This document shows, piece after piece, positions 17,465 through 26,198 of a stretch of 64,000 nt of DNA. Made by a program: the position numbers and the translations under genes. A model generated the notes under the pieces. That model was not told the DNA's origin, did no database searches, and worked only from the letters and a program-made list of their open reading frames with translations. The first letter of the stretch is position 1; every line of letters begins with the position of its first letter. Source of the stretch: G965267185 sp965267185 (GTDB lineage: Bacteria; Pseudomonadota; Alphaproteobacteria; UBA6615); contig OZ253937.1 of NCBI GenBank assembly GCA_965267185.1, positions 2,046,001 to 2,110,000 on the forward strand, given 5' to 3'.

Positions 17465-18001
17465 ATGTCCGTAACCGAGCTTCAAACAAGTTTCATTCCC
17501 CCAGTCGATACCGAAGGCCTTGCCGGGCTTGCCGAGGCGGGCAAGCAAAACCCCAGCAATATCAACACACTAAAGGCGCGGACAGTTGTCGATAAACGCT
17601 TTCGCTCCCTGTCCTACGTGCGGGATCTAGAACCCCTCGTCGTCGACGAGCCGCCGCACCTGCTCGGCGACAACACCGCACCGGCGCCGTCAGAGGTCAT
17701 CCTCTCCGCGTTCGGCGCTTGCCTGTCGGTCGGCATTCAGGCCAACGCCGCAGCCCGCGGTATCTCGCTTTCGCGTGTCGAGTTGGAACTCGAAGGCGAT
17801 ATCAACACCACTGCCGTATGGGGCGTTGGCGACCTCGACGACGACAAGCGCCTTGGTTTCTCTGACGTCCGGGTAAAGGTCCACCTGGAAGGCGACGCCT
17901 CCGACGAGGAACTTGATGCCTTGCTTGCCGACGCCGATCGTTGGTCGCCGGTTGGCGGCACCCTGCGCAATCCGGTCAACGTGACCGTCGAGCCAGCTTA
18001 A
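17465..18001 (+). CDS. OsmC family protein
   Basis: The 178-residue product belongs to the OsmC/Ohr fold. It has APAPSEVILSAFGACLSVGIQANAAARGI with one conserved cysteine, and the C-terminal DADRWSPVGGTLRNPVNVTV. OsmC/Ohr proteins use two cysteines to reduce organic hydroperoxides; here the second cysteine region reads WSPVGG, without cysteine, so the protein may lack classical peroxidase activity. It lies 34 bp after the ABC permease gene and 18 bp before the flavoprotein gene. OsmC-like proteins are known companions of organosulfur genes, which fits the operon. Confidence 0.85.
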   Translation: MSVTELQTSFIPPVDTEGLAGLAEAGKQNPSNINTLKARTVVDKRFRSLSYVRDLEPLVVDEPPHLLGDNTAPAPSEVILSAFGACLSVGIQANAAARGISLSRVELELEGDINTTAVWGVGDLDDDKRLGFSDVRVKVHLEGDASDEELDALLADADRWSPVGGTLRNPVNVTVEPA

Positions 18002-18019
18002 CCCGCGGAGTTAACCCTC

Positions 18020-19135
18020 GTGCCTGACGGAAACCTAGTCGTACCGGCACCTGCCGGGTCGCTCGAAGCGACCCGGCAGGTTGTCGCCGAGCGTCTCCGG
18101 CCGCTCACCGTACAGATCGATCAAGAAGGCCTGTATCCAGCTGACGTGCTGAAAGATCTTGGTGTCGCGGGAGCTTTCGGCCAGCACCTGTCGGCGCGCG
18201 GCGGCCCCGGCGATATGGCAGGTGCCATCGATGCGATGGCGGCCGTCGGCGAGGAATGTCTATCGACCTCTTTCCTCATGTGGTGTCAGAACGCTTGCGC
18301 CTGGTACCTGGAGCAGACTGAGAACGAGGCGCTGCGCGCCCAGCTGCAAGATGATGTCTCAACCGCACGCCAATTGGGCGGCACGGCGCTTTCGAACCCG
18401 ATGAAGCATTTCGCCGGAATCGAACCGCTACGCTTGTTCGGCGAACGGGTCTCGGACGGCTATGTGCTCAACGGCCAATTGCCGTGGGTGTCGAACCTCG
18501 GCTCGGACCATGTGTTCGGCGCCATATTCGGCATCAAGGAAAACGAGCGCGAGCAGCGGGTCATGGCGCTGATCGATTGCGCCGAGCCAGGCGTTACACT
18601 GCGCCAAGACGCGCATTTCACGGCCCTCGAGGGCACGCAAACTTTCTCAGTCCGGTTCACCGACGCTTTCATACCGGACGCCAGAGTTCTCGCCGACCCC
18701 GCCGAAGCCATGGTAGGACGGATTCGTGCCGGCTTCGTCCTGCTCCAGACCGGCATGGGCATCGGTCTCGTGCGCGCCTGCCTCGATATCATGCGGCGGT
18801 CCGACCGGACGCTTGAGCATGTCAATCGATACCTCGACGACCGGCCCGACGACCTCGAAGCTGAGCTAGAATCGGTCGTTGAGTCGATCCGAAACCTGGC
18901 GGCAACGCCCATCGAGCAATCTTCGGACTACATGCGGTCGGTCTTACAGGCCCGGGCCGACATCTCGACCCTCTCGCTCCGTGCCGCCACTTCGGCGCTC
19001 CTGCATGCAGGCGCGCGCGGTTATCTGACCCATTCGCCGGCGCAACGGCGTCTTCGCGAGGCACATTTCGTCGCCATTGTTACACCGGCGCTGAAGCATC
19101 TGCGTAAAGAGCTTGCCAGGATGGCGACACAATAG
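18020..19135 (+). CDS. Acyl-CoA dehydrogenase-fold flavoprotein
   Basis: The frame starts with GTG at 18020, ten bases after a GGAG sequence. The 371-residue protein shows the acyl-CoA dehydrogenase layout: N-terminal helical domain, middle beta domain (GYVLNGQLPWVSNLGSDHVFGAI), and a C-terminal helical bundle (GFVLLQTGMGIGLVRACLDIM). The usual catalytic Glu could not be identified with confidence. In the company of a sulfonate-type importer and OsmC it may be a flavin-dependent monooxygenase of the SfnC/DszC type rather than a beta-oxidation enzyme. It is the last gene of the operon and converges with the histidine kinase gene. Confidence 0.8.
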   Translation: MPDGNLVVPAPAGSLEATRQVVAERLRPLTVQIDQEGLYPADVLKDLGVAGAFGQHLSARGGPGDMAGAIDAMAAVGEECLSTSFLMWCQNACAWYLEQTENEALRAQLQDDVSTARQLGGTALSNPMKHFAGIEPLRLFGERVSDGYVLNGQLPWVSNLGSDHVFGAIFGIKENEREQRVMALIDCAEPGVTLRQDAHFTALEGTQTFSVRFTDAFIPDARVLADPAEAMVGRIRAGFVLLQTGMGIGLVRACLDIMRRSDRTLEHVNRYLDDRPDDLEAELESVVESIRNLAATPIEQSSDYMRSVLQARADISTLSLRAATSALLHAGARGYLTHSPAQRRLREAHFVAIVTPALKHLRKELARMATQ

Positions 19136-19168
19136 TGTTGCCGGTAGAGAAACGGTTCGTCTGCAGTA

Positions 19169-21082
19169 TTACGCGAAAGCGACTTCGGCAGCCGGGGCGG
19201 GGTCAAAGCATTGGCGGAGAGCGCTCTCCAGGGACTTCCGGTTGATCGGCTTGGCGAGGAAGCATGTTGCCCCGCTGCGTATGACGCGCGCACTCTGATC
19301 ATCGTGCACGGATGAAACGATGACCGGTATCGGCCGCAACGCCATATCGGCTTGCAGCGCGCTGAGAACTTGGTAGCCATCAGCCTCCGGCATCTCGATA
19401 TCGAGGATAATCGCCGCGGGTGATATCTCTTTGGCGCGCCTTAAACCCTCATCGCCGCTGCGGACCACTTGGGCCTGGTAACCAAGATGATCGAGATAGC
19501 GTTCAAGCAACGAGGCATCCGACAGGCTGTCCTCGATCACTAGAATGAACGCCCCCTCACCTTGCCGAGCGTCAGTCGGTTTTGCCGGCTCGATGTCGGG
19601 CAACCACACGGTAAAACAGGAGCCTTTGCCGAGTTCGGTATCGACGGTGATACGGCCGCCCATCATCTCGGCAAACCGACGACTGATCGTCAGACCCAAA
19701 CCGGTACCGCCATATCGCTTGGCGATCGAACTATCTGCTTGACCGAAAGGCTCGAAGAGATTTTTCGTCTGTTCGGCACTCATACCGATCCCAGTGTCAC
19801 GCACGGCCAATCGCACCCAACCGTCGCCACTGCGTTCGAGCGTGACGTCGACATCACCCTCCTCGGTAAACTTGGCGGCGTTGCTCACCAGATTAAAGAG
19901 CACCTGACAGAGGCGCTGCTCGTCGCATTCGAGATGGCCAGGCGCGTCCGGCGCAACAATCTTGAAGCGGTTCCTATTCGCCTCCATGAGGGGGGTAGCC
20001 GTGTTTTCGATTTCGGACAGTAAAGCGGTCAAATCGAGGGGGCCGAAATTCAGCTCGATCTTCCCAGCCTCGATCTTAGAGATATCGAGGATATCGTTGA
20101 TCAACCCCAGCAAATGACGCCCCGACCGGTGCACCTTCCGCAAGTCGGAAACCCGCTCCTCCGCGCCTTCTTCTTCGGCATCTTCGAGCATCATTTCGCT
20201 GTAGCCGATAATCGCGTTCAGCGGCGTGCGAAGCTCGTGGCTCATATTGGCTAGGAACTCTGATTTCGCCTTGGTGGCCTCCTCCGCAGTGGCCAGCGCG
20301 CGCTCCATTTCTTCGCTTCGTTGCTCGAGCAAACCCATCGTTCGCTTGAGCTCGGCAACCATGAGGCTGAAATCTTCAGCTAATTCCTGTACCTCGTCAC
20401 CAGTACGGATTGTGATGGTCCGGTCGAACTCGCCGCTCGAGACCGCCCTCGTTGCTTCGCGTAGCCTCTTGAGGGGGGAGACAACACGCCTGAGCGCCAC
20501 AACGGTAATGAGCAAACTGGCGGCGAGGAAGACCAGCCCAACGACCGAGCTCTGCAATCGTATGGCGGCAATGTTATCCTGCAATGGTGCAAGCGATACC
20601 CCCAACCGGGCCACGCCTAGCTGGGAATCGCCCAGGAACACCGGCGCCGCAACGTGGAGCACGCCATCACGTGCCTCCACGATCTCACTTTTAATCTCGC
20701 GGGCCCGCTCGCTGAGCGGGTCATCAATTATCTGGTATTCTTCGCCGATTCCATCGCTGGCGACGAGCAACATCCCAGTGGGATCGATCACATAAGCATA
20801 GATCACGCCTTCCCTGGATTGAACCTCGTCAGTAATCGTCGCAACTTCATCGATCTTGAGTTCGAACAGAAAGTTACTCGAAGCGTCCGCCAAAAGCGTC
20901 GCGATAGCGACTGCGTTTTGTTCGGAAAGACGTGTCAACAACGCCTGCTCCGACCACGAATGAATGGCCGTGACTGTCGTCAACGACACGCCCAGCAATA
21001 GAACGACAAGCAGACCGAACTTTTGGGATATTCCAAACCTGAACTTTTTCAGGCGACGGAAGTTATGCCGGAACTTACCCAT
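19169..21082 (-). CDS. Membrane hybrid histidine kinase with receiver domain
   Basis: The 637-residue protein has TM1 (about 22-42), a periplasmic sensor domain (43-175), TM2 (about 178-198), HAMP (200-250), a short coiled coil, HisKA with phospho-acceptor H282 in SHELRTPLNAIIGYSE, and HATPase_c with N-box NLVSNAAKF, DTGIGM and GGTGLGLTISRRF. A receiver domain follows with acidic pocket E517-D518, phospho-acceptor D561 and K611. The gene begins 27 bp after a PhnD-like binding-protein gene on the same strand, so that protein probably presents ligand to the sensor domain. No separate output regulator is present. Confidence 0.93.
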   Translation of the reverse strand: MGKFRHNFRRLKKFRFGISQKFGLLVVLLLGVSLTTVTAIHSWSEQALLTRLSEQNAVAIATLLADASSNFLFELKIDEVATITDEVQSREGVIYAYVIDPTGMLLVASDGIGEEYQIIDDPLSERAREIKSEIVEARDGVLHVAAPVFLGDSQLGVARLGVSLAPLQDNIAAIRLQSSVVGLVFLAASLLITVVALRRVVSPLKRLREATRAVSSGEFDRTITIRTGDEVQELAEDFSLMVAELKRTMGLLEQRSEEMERALATAEEATKAKSEFLANMSHELRTPLNAIIGYSEMMLEDAEEEGAEERVSDLRKVHRSGRHLLGLINDILDISKIEAGKIELNFGPLDLTALLSEIENTATPLMEANRNRFKIVAPDAPGHLECDEQRLCQVLFNLVSNAAKFTEEGDVDVTLERSGDGWVRLAVRDTGIGMSAEQTKNLFEPFGQADSSIAKRYGGTGLGLTISRRFAEMMGGRITVDTELGKGSCFTVWLPDIEPAKPTDARQGEGAFILVIEDSLSDASLLERYLDHLGYQAQVVRSGDEGLRRAKEISPAAIILDIEMPEADGYQVLSALQADMALRPIPVIVSSVHDDQSARVIRSGATCFLAKPINRKSLESALRQCFDPAPAAEVAFA

Positions 21083-21109
21083 GACAAACGACAGCGCTTC
21101 TGGCGGTCA

Positions 21110-22015
21110 TCAACCGCCATTGAGTCGCGTAAGGATTTGACTCATACGTTCGAAAGTGGGCTCGGGGCCATCGGGCAAATGATCGAAACGCGCGGTTTTG
21201 GCGGACTTCAATACAGCCTTACCCGCTTCCGAAAGGTGCATCTTCAAAAGCTGTTCAGTGAGCGCCTGCGAGATCGTAGAATCGAGGCCGGACCGATAGC
21301 CTATGACCTGCCGGGGAACGCTTTCCGTCCGGCCGATGATCTTGAAGGTATTCGGTCGCGATTCAGCAATTTCTCGAAAGGTTTCAGAGTCCACAACACC
21401 CGCTGCCACCTCGCCTTGGAGGACCCAGAAAACGGTGTTCGTATCGTCGTTGGAGAACACATAGCCAATCCGGCTCCGCGGAACTTCACCACGCCGGCCG
21501 CTCAATGCCGTCATCTGGTAACCGCGTTTTAGAAGTTCGGATTTCGGCAACAAGTAGCCGGATGTGGAGAAATCACGTTCGAAAGCGATCAGCCTGCCGG
21601 ACAACTCATCTACCGAAGCAATTTCGCTATCCTGCAACGCAAAGAAAACGCTGTGATATTTAGCCACCCCCTTTTTCCAGCTGCGAAGCGCCGGACGTAG
21701 TGGGGCTTCCTTCATTATCTCCGCCATAACCAACGGACTATCGAAATAGATATCTATGTCGCCGGCCTTAAGGCCATTGATGAGAAATGCTTTGCTTGTG
21801 GAGAGGACAAATTCGACCGATTCAACACCGGCATCGGATAATGCTTCTTCCAAATAGTCGGCCAACGGTTGAAAACGCTTCGTCGACTTCTTTACCTTCG
21901 TGCCTATCGTGGAAATAACAAGCGTCTCGCCGGCTAACGCCGGTTTTGACTGCATTAGCAACGCCGCGCCAAACCCAAGCATGGCGACAAGCGATATGTG
22001 CTGCGCCCATTTCAT
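21110..22015 (-). CDS. PhnD-like periplasmic binding protein, probable sensor partner
   Basis: The 301-residue product has a signal peptide ending SKPALAG and then TLVISTIGTKVKKSTKRFQPLADYLEEAL, the opening typical of the phosphate/phosphite/phosphonate binding (PhnD/PtxB) family. Later segments KAGDIDIYFDSPLVMAEI, IAFERDFSTSGYLLPKSELLKRGY and GEVAAGVVDSETF match that fold. No permease or ATPase gene is nearby. The next gene downstream is a hybrid histidine kinase, so it is best read as a ligand-detecting subunit of a two-component system. The ligand may be a phosphonate-like anion but many relatives bind other things. An inverted repeat lies 31 bp upstream of the start. Confidence 0.85.
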   Translation of the reverse strand: MKWAQHISLVAMLGFGAALLMQSKPALAGETLVISTIGTKVKKSTKRFQPLADYLEEALSDAGVESVEFVLSTSKAFLINGLKAGDIDIYFDSPLVMAEIMKEAPLRPALRSWKKGVAKYHSVFFALQDSEIASVDELSGRLIAFERDFSTSGYLLPKSELLKRGYQMTALSGRRGEVPRSRIGYVFSNDDTNTVFWVLQGEVAAGVVDSETFREIAESRPNTFKIIGRTESVPRQVIGYRSGLDSTISQALTEQLLKMHLSEAGKAVLKSAKTARFDHLPDGPEPTFERMSQILTRLNGG

Positions 22016-22045
22016 CTTTGACGATCCTTCACTATTCGTAGCTTT

Positions 22046-22070
22046 ATTCGGAATATTGTATGTTCCGAAT
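22046..22070. promoter_or_regulatory. 8-bp perfect inverted repeat upstream of binding protein/kinase operon
   Basis: ATTCGGAA (22046-22053) and TTCCGAAT (22063-22070) flank a nine-base spacer, 31 bp upstream of the PhnD-like start codon and inside an AT-rich promoter region. Two half-sites 17 bp apart suit a dimeric regulator. Confidence 0.45.
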
Positions 22071-22241
22071 TAAAATAATCTGAATATATTTGCTACTTAT
22101 AGTAGTATTTTCATGTACACAAATCGTATGAAAATTGAGAAAATCATGGTAAACAGATACCGTAATTAGCTATAGTTGATGGTCGAAAAGGCGGTCGGCT
22201 TAGATGACTCGCGCCACGGCTTGAAGCTGGAAAATGGACGT

Positions 22242-22268
22242 AAAAAGGGCCGCCCAAAGGGCGACCCT
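22242..22268 (-). terminator. Rho-independent terminator after cold shock gene
   Basis: On the minus strand a 10-bp stem (AGGGTCGCCC / GGGCGGCCCT, one G-T pair, loop TTT) is followed by five T. It lies 25 bp after the cold shock stop codon. Confidence 0.88.
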
Positions 22269-22292
22269 GTTCTAGTCGGAAACTGTCCGCGC

Positions 22293-22496
22293 TTACGCTT
22301 CTTGGAGGTTCACTGCCTTCGGGCCGCGCGCGTCGGGCTGAACATCGAAGCTAACTTTCTGGCCTTCTGTCAGCTGCGACATTCCGGCCTGCTCCACCGC
22401 CGAGATGTGCACGAAAACGTCTTTCGAACCATCTTCGGGGGAAATGAAGCCGAAGCCTCGCGTTACGTTAAAAAACTTCACGGTACCTGTCGTCAT
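22293..22496 (-). CDS. Cold shock protein, CspA family
   Basis: A 67-residue single cold shock domain. The nucleic-acid-binding motifs RNP1 (GFGFI) and RNP2 (DVFVHI) are intact, with the family start MTTGTVKFFN. Such proteins bind single-stranded RNA and act as RNA chaperones or antiterminators. The region upstream contains small hairpins (for example CGCTC-CAGC-GAGCG at 22530-22543) that may lie in a structured 5' leader, as known for csp genes. A clear terminator follows, so the gene is monocistronic. Confidence 0.95.
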   Translation of the reverse strand: MTTGTVKFFNVTRGFGFISPEDGSKDVFVHISAVEQAGMSQLTEGQKVSFDVQPDARGPKAVNLQEA

Positions 22497-22941
22497 TAGT
22501 CATGCTTTCTTAGTGGTAAGGACCCGCTACGCTCCAGCGAGCGGTGTGATTAGTCTCACAACACATTTAGATATTAGTTCGCCGACCCTGCGGCGGGGCG
22601 AGAATCTCCCTAAACCCGGTGTGGGGTGATCACATCACAATATATGGGAACAGTAACCCCGAAAAAGCAAGCAGAATCGGGCATACGGTCTTCCTCAACA
22701 GGGCACCATGGGCCACCCGGAGGTTGTAGTGCAAAGCCAGAAAACTCAGCCAATTGTTCGGATCGCGTTTGCGGTTTGCGTGATTTCCATCGACGTTCCC
22801 ACAACGTCACCGAATGGCTTATCGTGACAACACAAAGAGTCTTATATAAGATTTCGTTGGGTGTTACATATTCCTTAGAAAAGAACTGCGGATTACGCAG
22901 CGACGACCCCAGCGTATGACAACATGGAGGAAGCATTGATC
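22497..22941. other. Intergenic region between csp and tctC, 445 bp
   Basis: I see no convincing gene. The left part probably holds the leader and promoter of the leftward cold shock gene, with a 5-bp hairpin at 22530-22543 and a CGCCG/CGGCG hairpin near 22580. The right part must carry the promoter of the rightward TTT operon. Reading frames here lack ribosome sites and codon bias. Confidence 0.5.
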
Positions 22942-24015
22942 ATGCTATCGAGAACGAAACTTTTGCTTGCTGCAGGTTTGACCGCAGTTGCGCTAACGCC
23001 GTCGGCGGCGCTGGCCGAGTGGCCCGAACGGCCGATCACAGCCGTCGTCATGTATTCGGCAGGCGGTGGCACGGACACCGTGCTTCGCGCACTCTCGGCC
23101 GAGATGGCCAAGCAAATGGATTGGCAAATCGACGTTATCAACAAACCCGGCGCCGTCGGCGGCGTGGCGACCAAGTTCGTGTTGAACAAATCGAGCGATG
23201 GTTACACCTGGCTCGGCGCCGCGAACTACAACAAGTTCGCCCGCGTGAAAGGCGGCGCAACGTCGAAGTCCTGGGAAGACTGGTACTACATGCAAGCCGG
23301 TACGTCGCTGGCAAGCTGGTCGGTGCGCCCTGATTCACCGTTCAAGAAGTTCGACGATGTCATTGCGGAAGCCCGGAAACGGCCAGGCCAAGTGACGATC
23401 TCGACATCGGGTTCCGGTGGTTTGTGGCATGAGTTGGCCGCCATCGTAGCGCAAGCGGCTGGTGTCGAACTTAAATACGTCCCGTATAAGGGTGGCAAGC
23501 CGGCAACGTTGGCCGGCCTCAACGGCGAAGTGGATGTCGCCGGCGGCGGCGTCCATGAGCACATCGAGTTCGTGCGTGCCGGTAAGCTGCGCAACCTGCA
23601 GCAAACCGGGCCGGAAGATATCAAGCTGGAAGACGGTACGGTAATGCCGTCGGTCGGCAACTTCCTGCCTCAAATCAAGGACGATCTACCGTTCAGCGGT
23701 ATCTACAATATCGGTATCCGCCGCGACGCGCCGATTGAGGTGATCCAGGCGGTGCAGAATGCGTTCGTCGCCGCCGTTAACTCGGATTCGTTCCGGGAGG
23801 TCGTCAAAAAGCGCAAGCTGTTCATCGACATCAAGCTCGGCGAAGAGGCGGATCGTCGTGCCGCGTTCCTCGAAGCGGTAACGGCGAATACCTTCCAGAA
23901 GCTCAACGTACCCGGCGCCAAAACGCCGGAAGAGCTGGGCTTGCCGGACCCCGCAGAGTTCGACAAGTGGTGGCCGCCAAAGGGCTACAAACCCTTGCCC
24001 CTGGCAGGAAGCTGA
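22942..24015 (+). CDS. tctC: Tripartite tricarboxylate transporter substrate-binding protein (TctC/Bug)
   Basis: The ATG at 22942 is preceded by GGAGGA; an in-frame ATG at 22924 overlaps that site. The 357-residue product has a signal peptide ending ALAEWP and the Bug-family opening RPITAVVMYSAGGGTDTVLRAL, then VINKPGAVGGVATKFV, ISTSGSGGLWHELAAIVAQAAGV and LKYVPYKGG. It binds a carboxylate in the periplasm and delivers it to TctBA, encoded next. The C-terminal extension with DKWWPPKGYKPL is typical of one Bug subgroup. The ligand is not predictable. Confidence 0.92.
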   Translation: MLSRTKLLLAAGLTAVALTPSAALAEWPERPITAVVMYSAGGGTDTVLRALSAEMAKQMDWQIDVINKPGAVGGVATKFVLNKSSDGYTWLGAANYNKFARVKGGATSKSWEDWYYMQAGTSLASWSVRPDSPFKKFDDVIAEARKRPGQVTISTSGSGGLWHELAAIVAQAAGVELKYVPYKGGKPATLAGLNGEVDVAGGGVHEHIEFVRAGKLRNLQQTGPEDIKLEDGTVMPSVGNFLPQIKDDLPFSGIYNIGIRRDAPIEVIQAVQNAFVAAVNSDSFREVVKKRKLFIDIKLGEEADRRAAFLEAVTANTFQKLNVPGAKTPEELGLPDPAEFDKWWPPKGYKPLPLAGS

Positions 24016-24115
24016 TCGCTCGCTTCGCGAACGTTTAGCTTGAAGTAACAGGTGGGCCGCGCACGTCGCGGCCTGCCCTTACTTGTGTGGCCGCACGAAC
24101 TTCGGACGTTTTGCC

Positions 24116-24712
24116 ATGACGACGAACGAAACTTCCGGGCCGCCGGAAGAAAAAGCGCGCTTTACCGGCGAGGAAGGCGGCAGCGAACGGACGACGCCGC
24201 GCAAAGACCTTGGCGCGGCCGTCGTTATCGGAGCGTTCGCGATAGCAGCGATGGTTTTGTCGCTGCGCTTGGAAGTTCCCACCTCGCTGTTCACAGCGCC
24301 TGGTTTATTTCCGTTCCTCACCGGACTCAGTCTGCTAGCGATGGCGATCGGACTCGGCGCAGGCGCCGTGCGCTCAGGCGGTGCTGAAGACTTTTTCCCA
24401 GCCGCGCGCGTGGCCGTAGGCACCTATCTCGGGCAGCGCGAAAACCGGCGCACTTTGCTTTTGATGACCACATTGGCCGCCTACGTGTTTCTGGTCGGCC
24501 AGATTAATTTCGATCTGCGCTATCCGACAAGTTTCTTTGTTTTCCAGTTCTCGAGTTGGGAATCTATATCCATCCCTGTTCTGGCGGGCGTGCTCTGGTT
24601 CTTCTGGCGCGGCGCCTGGTGGAAATGCGGCCTGCTGAGCCTATGCGTGGTGTTTTCGCTCGCCGCAATTTTCCGCTACGCCTTCCATATCCCTTTGCCG
24701 GCGGCGGGCTAG
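24116..24712 (+). CDS. tctB: Tripartite tricarboxylate transporter small membrane subunit TctB
   Basis: The 198-residue protein has a charged N-terminal region of about 35 residues and four hydrophobic spans, beginning DLGAAVVIGAFAIAAMVLSLRL, then APGLFPFLTGLSLLAMAIGL. This matches TctB (DUF1468), the poorly conserved small subunit of TTT transporters. The ATG at 24116 is preferred; an in-frame GTG at 24083 exists. The next gene, tctA, starts 4 bp after its stop. Confidence 0.88.
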   Translation: MTTNETSGPPEEKARFTGEEGGSERTTPRKDLGAAVVIGAFAIAAMVLSLRLEVPTSLFTAPGLFPFLTGLSLLAMAIGLGAGAVRSGGAEDFFPAARVAVGTYLGQRENRRTLLLMTTLAAYVFLVGQINFDLRYPTSFFVFQFSSWESISIPVLAGVLWFFWRGAWWKCGLLSLCVVFSLAAIFRYAFHIPLPAAG

Positions 24713-24716
24713 CACG

Positions 24717-26183
24717 ATGTTGTTCGACCAAATCGTATTAGCGCTGTCACCGCTCATGGTGGGAACGGCGCTGCTCGGCGTTACCCTCGGCATCGTCTGG
24801 GGTGCGCTGCCCGGACTATCGACGACCATGGCGATGGCGCTATTGATCGGGCTGTCGACCGGCATGAGCCAAAGCGTCGCCATCATGTTCATGCTCGGTG
24901 TCTATACCGGCAGCGTATTCGGCGGCGCCATTTCCGCCGTGCTCATCAACATTCCCGGCACACCCGACGCCGTACCAACCATGATGGAAGGCTACCCGCT
25001 CGCCCAGCGCGGCGAAGGCGGGCTGGCGCTGGGTACCGCCATTGCCGCGTCATTCGCCGGCAACTGGGTGGGCATCGTGCTGTTGATCGCCTTTATCCCG
25101 TTGCTGCTCACCCTTGCTCTCGAGTTCCGATCGTGGGAAATGTTTCTCTTAGCGCTATGGGGTATCGCCATCTCCGGCACCATGGCGGCGGGCGACCGGC
25201 CGCTGAAGGGCTGGATCTCGGGTTGGATCGGCCTGTTGATCGCTTTCGTCGGCTTGGACGCCATCCATGGTGTTTCACGCTTTACCTTCGGCTCATTCGT
25301 TCTCGACGACGGCATCAGTTACATCCCGTTGCTGATCGGTCTTTTCGGCCTCGCCGAGGTGTTGCGCGTGTTACCGAAAGACAGCCCCGCCGGCATCCCA
25401 TCGCAAGTGGGACGCGTCGTACCACCCTTGCGCAGCTTGGTTCGATACTCGGGCGCGTCGATACGTTCCGGCCTGATCGGCACGATCGTTGGCGCCATTC
25501 CTGGCGCGGGCGCCAACGTAGCGTCGTTCTTTTCCTACGATATCGGCCGTCGGCGCGCGAAACCCGAAGAACGCAAAAAATGGGGCAAGGGCAGCTACGA
25601 GGGTATCGTGTGCGCCGAAGTCGCCAATAACGCCAATATCGGTGGCTCGATGCTGCCGACGCTCACTCTTGGCATTCCCGGCAATGCCGCCGCCGCGGCC
25701 ATCCTCGCTGCGCTGGAGCTGAAGAACGTGGTGGTCGGACCCACCATTCAGACCGAGAACCCAGGGCTCATATTCTTTATCTACATCGGCCTGATCGTTG
25801 CGAACTTTTTGATGTACGGCATGGCCTTCGTGCTCATCAAACCGTGCGTGAAGCTATTCAGCCTGCCGCAAACACTGATCCTGCCGATGGTCATTCCGGT
25901 CTGCGTGATCGGCGCATTTGCCGTCCGGCTCAGTTACTTCGATGTCTATCTGATGCTGTCGGCCGGCATCGCCGGTTACATTCTCTACCGCTTCGGATTT
26001 CCGGTCGCTCCGATGGTGCTCGCCGTTCTACTCGGCCCATTAGCCGACGAAAATCTGCGCCGCGCGCTGGTGATCTTCGAAGACAAGGAATGGTGGTACG
26101 TATTCACCAGCCCGGTGGGCAACATCTTGATCGTCGTCGTGCTCTACACCTTCTACGACGGCATTTTCCGACGACGATCGTGA
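24717..26183 (+). CDS. tctA: Tripartite tricarboxylate transporter large membrane subunit TctA
   Basis: A 488-residue protein with about 11-12 hydrophobic spans. Family motifs are GALPGLSTTMAMALLIGL near the N-terminus, SAVLINIPGTPDAVPTMMEGYPLAQRGE, and the repeated half GTIVGAIPGAGANVASFFSYD. It is the ion-coupled translocation subunit working with TctB and the periplasmic TctC. The gene order C-B-A is canonical. The neighbouring leftward PEP-hydrolase-family gene converges on it and may act on related metabolites. Confidence 0.95.
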   Translation: MLFDQIVLALSPLMVGTALLGVTLGIVWGALPGLSTTMAMALLIGLSTGMSQSVAIMFMLGVYTGSVFGGAISAVLINIPGTPDAVPTMMEGYPLAQRGEGGLALGTAIAASFAGNWVGIVLLIAFIPLLLTLALEFRSWEMFLLALWGIAISGTMAAGDRPLKGWISGWIGLLIAFVGLDAIHGVSRFTFGSFVLDDGISYIPLLIGLFGLAEVLRVLPKDSPAGIPSQVGRVVPPLRSLVRYSGASIRSGLIGTIVGAIPGAGANVASFFSYDIGRRRAKPEERKKWGKGSYEGIVCAEVANNANIGGSMLPTLTLGIPGNAAAAAILAALELKNVVVGPTIQTENPGLIFFIYIGLIVANFLMYGMAFVLIKPCVKLFSLPQTLILPMVIPVCVIGAFAVRLSYFDVYLMLSAGIAGYILYRFGFPVAPMVLAVLLGPLADENLRRALVIFEDKEWWYVFTSPVGNILIVVVLYTFYDGIFRRRS

Positions 26184-26198
26184 CGAAACTCCGGCCGC

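Noticed and set aside
22610..22936. Opposing 97- and 108-codon frames upstream of tctC
   Set aside because: Neither has a ribosome site or a recognisable domain, and composition does not resemble neighbouring genes.
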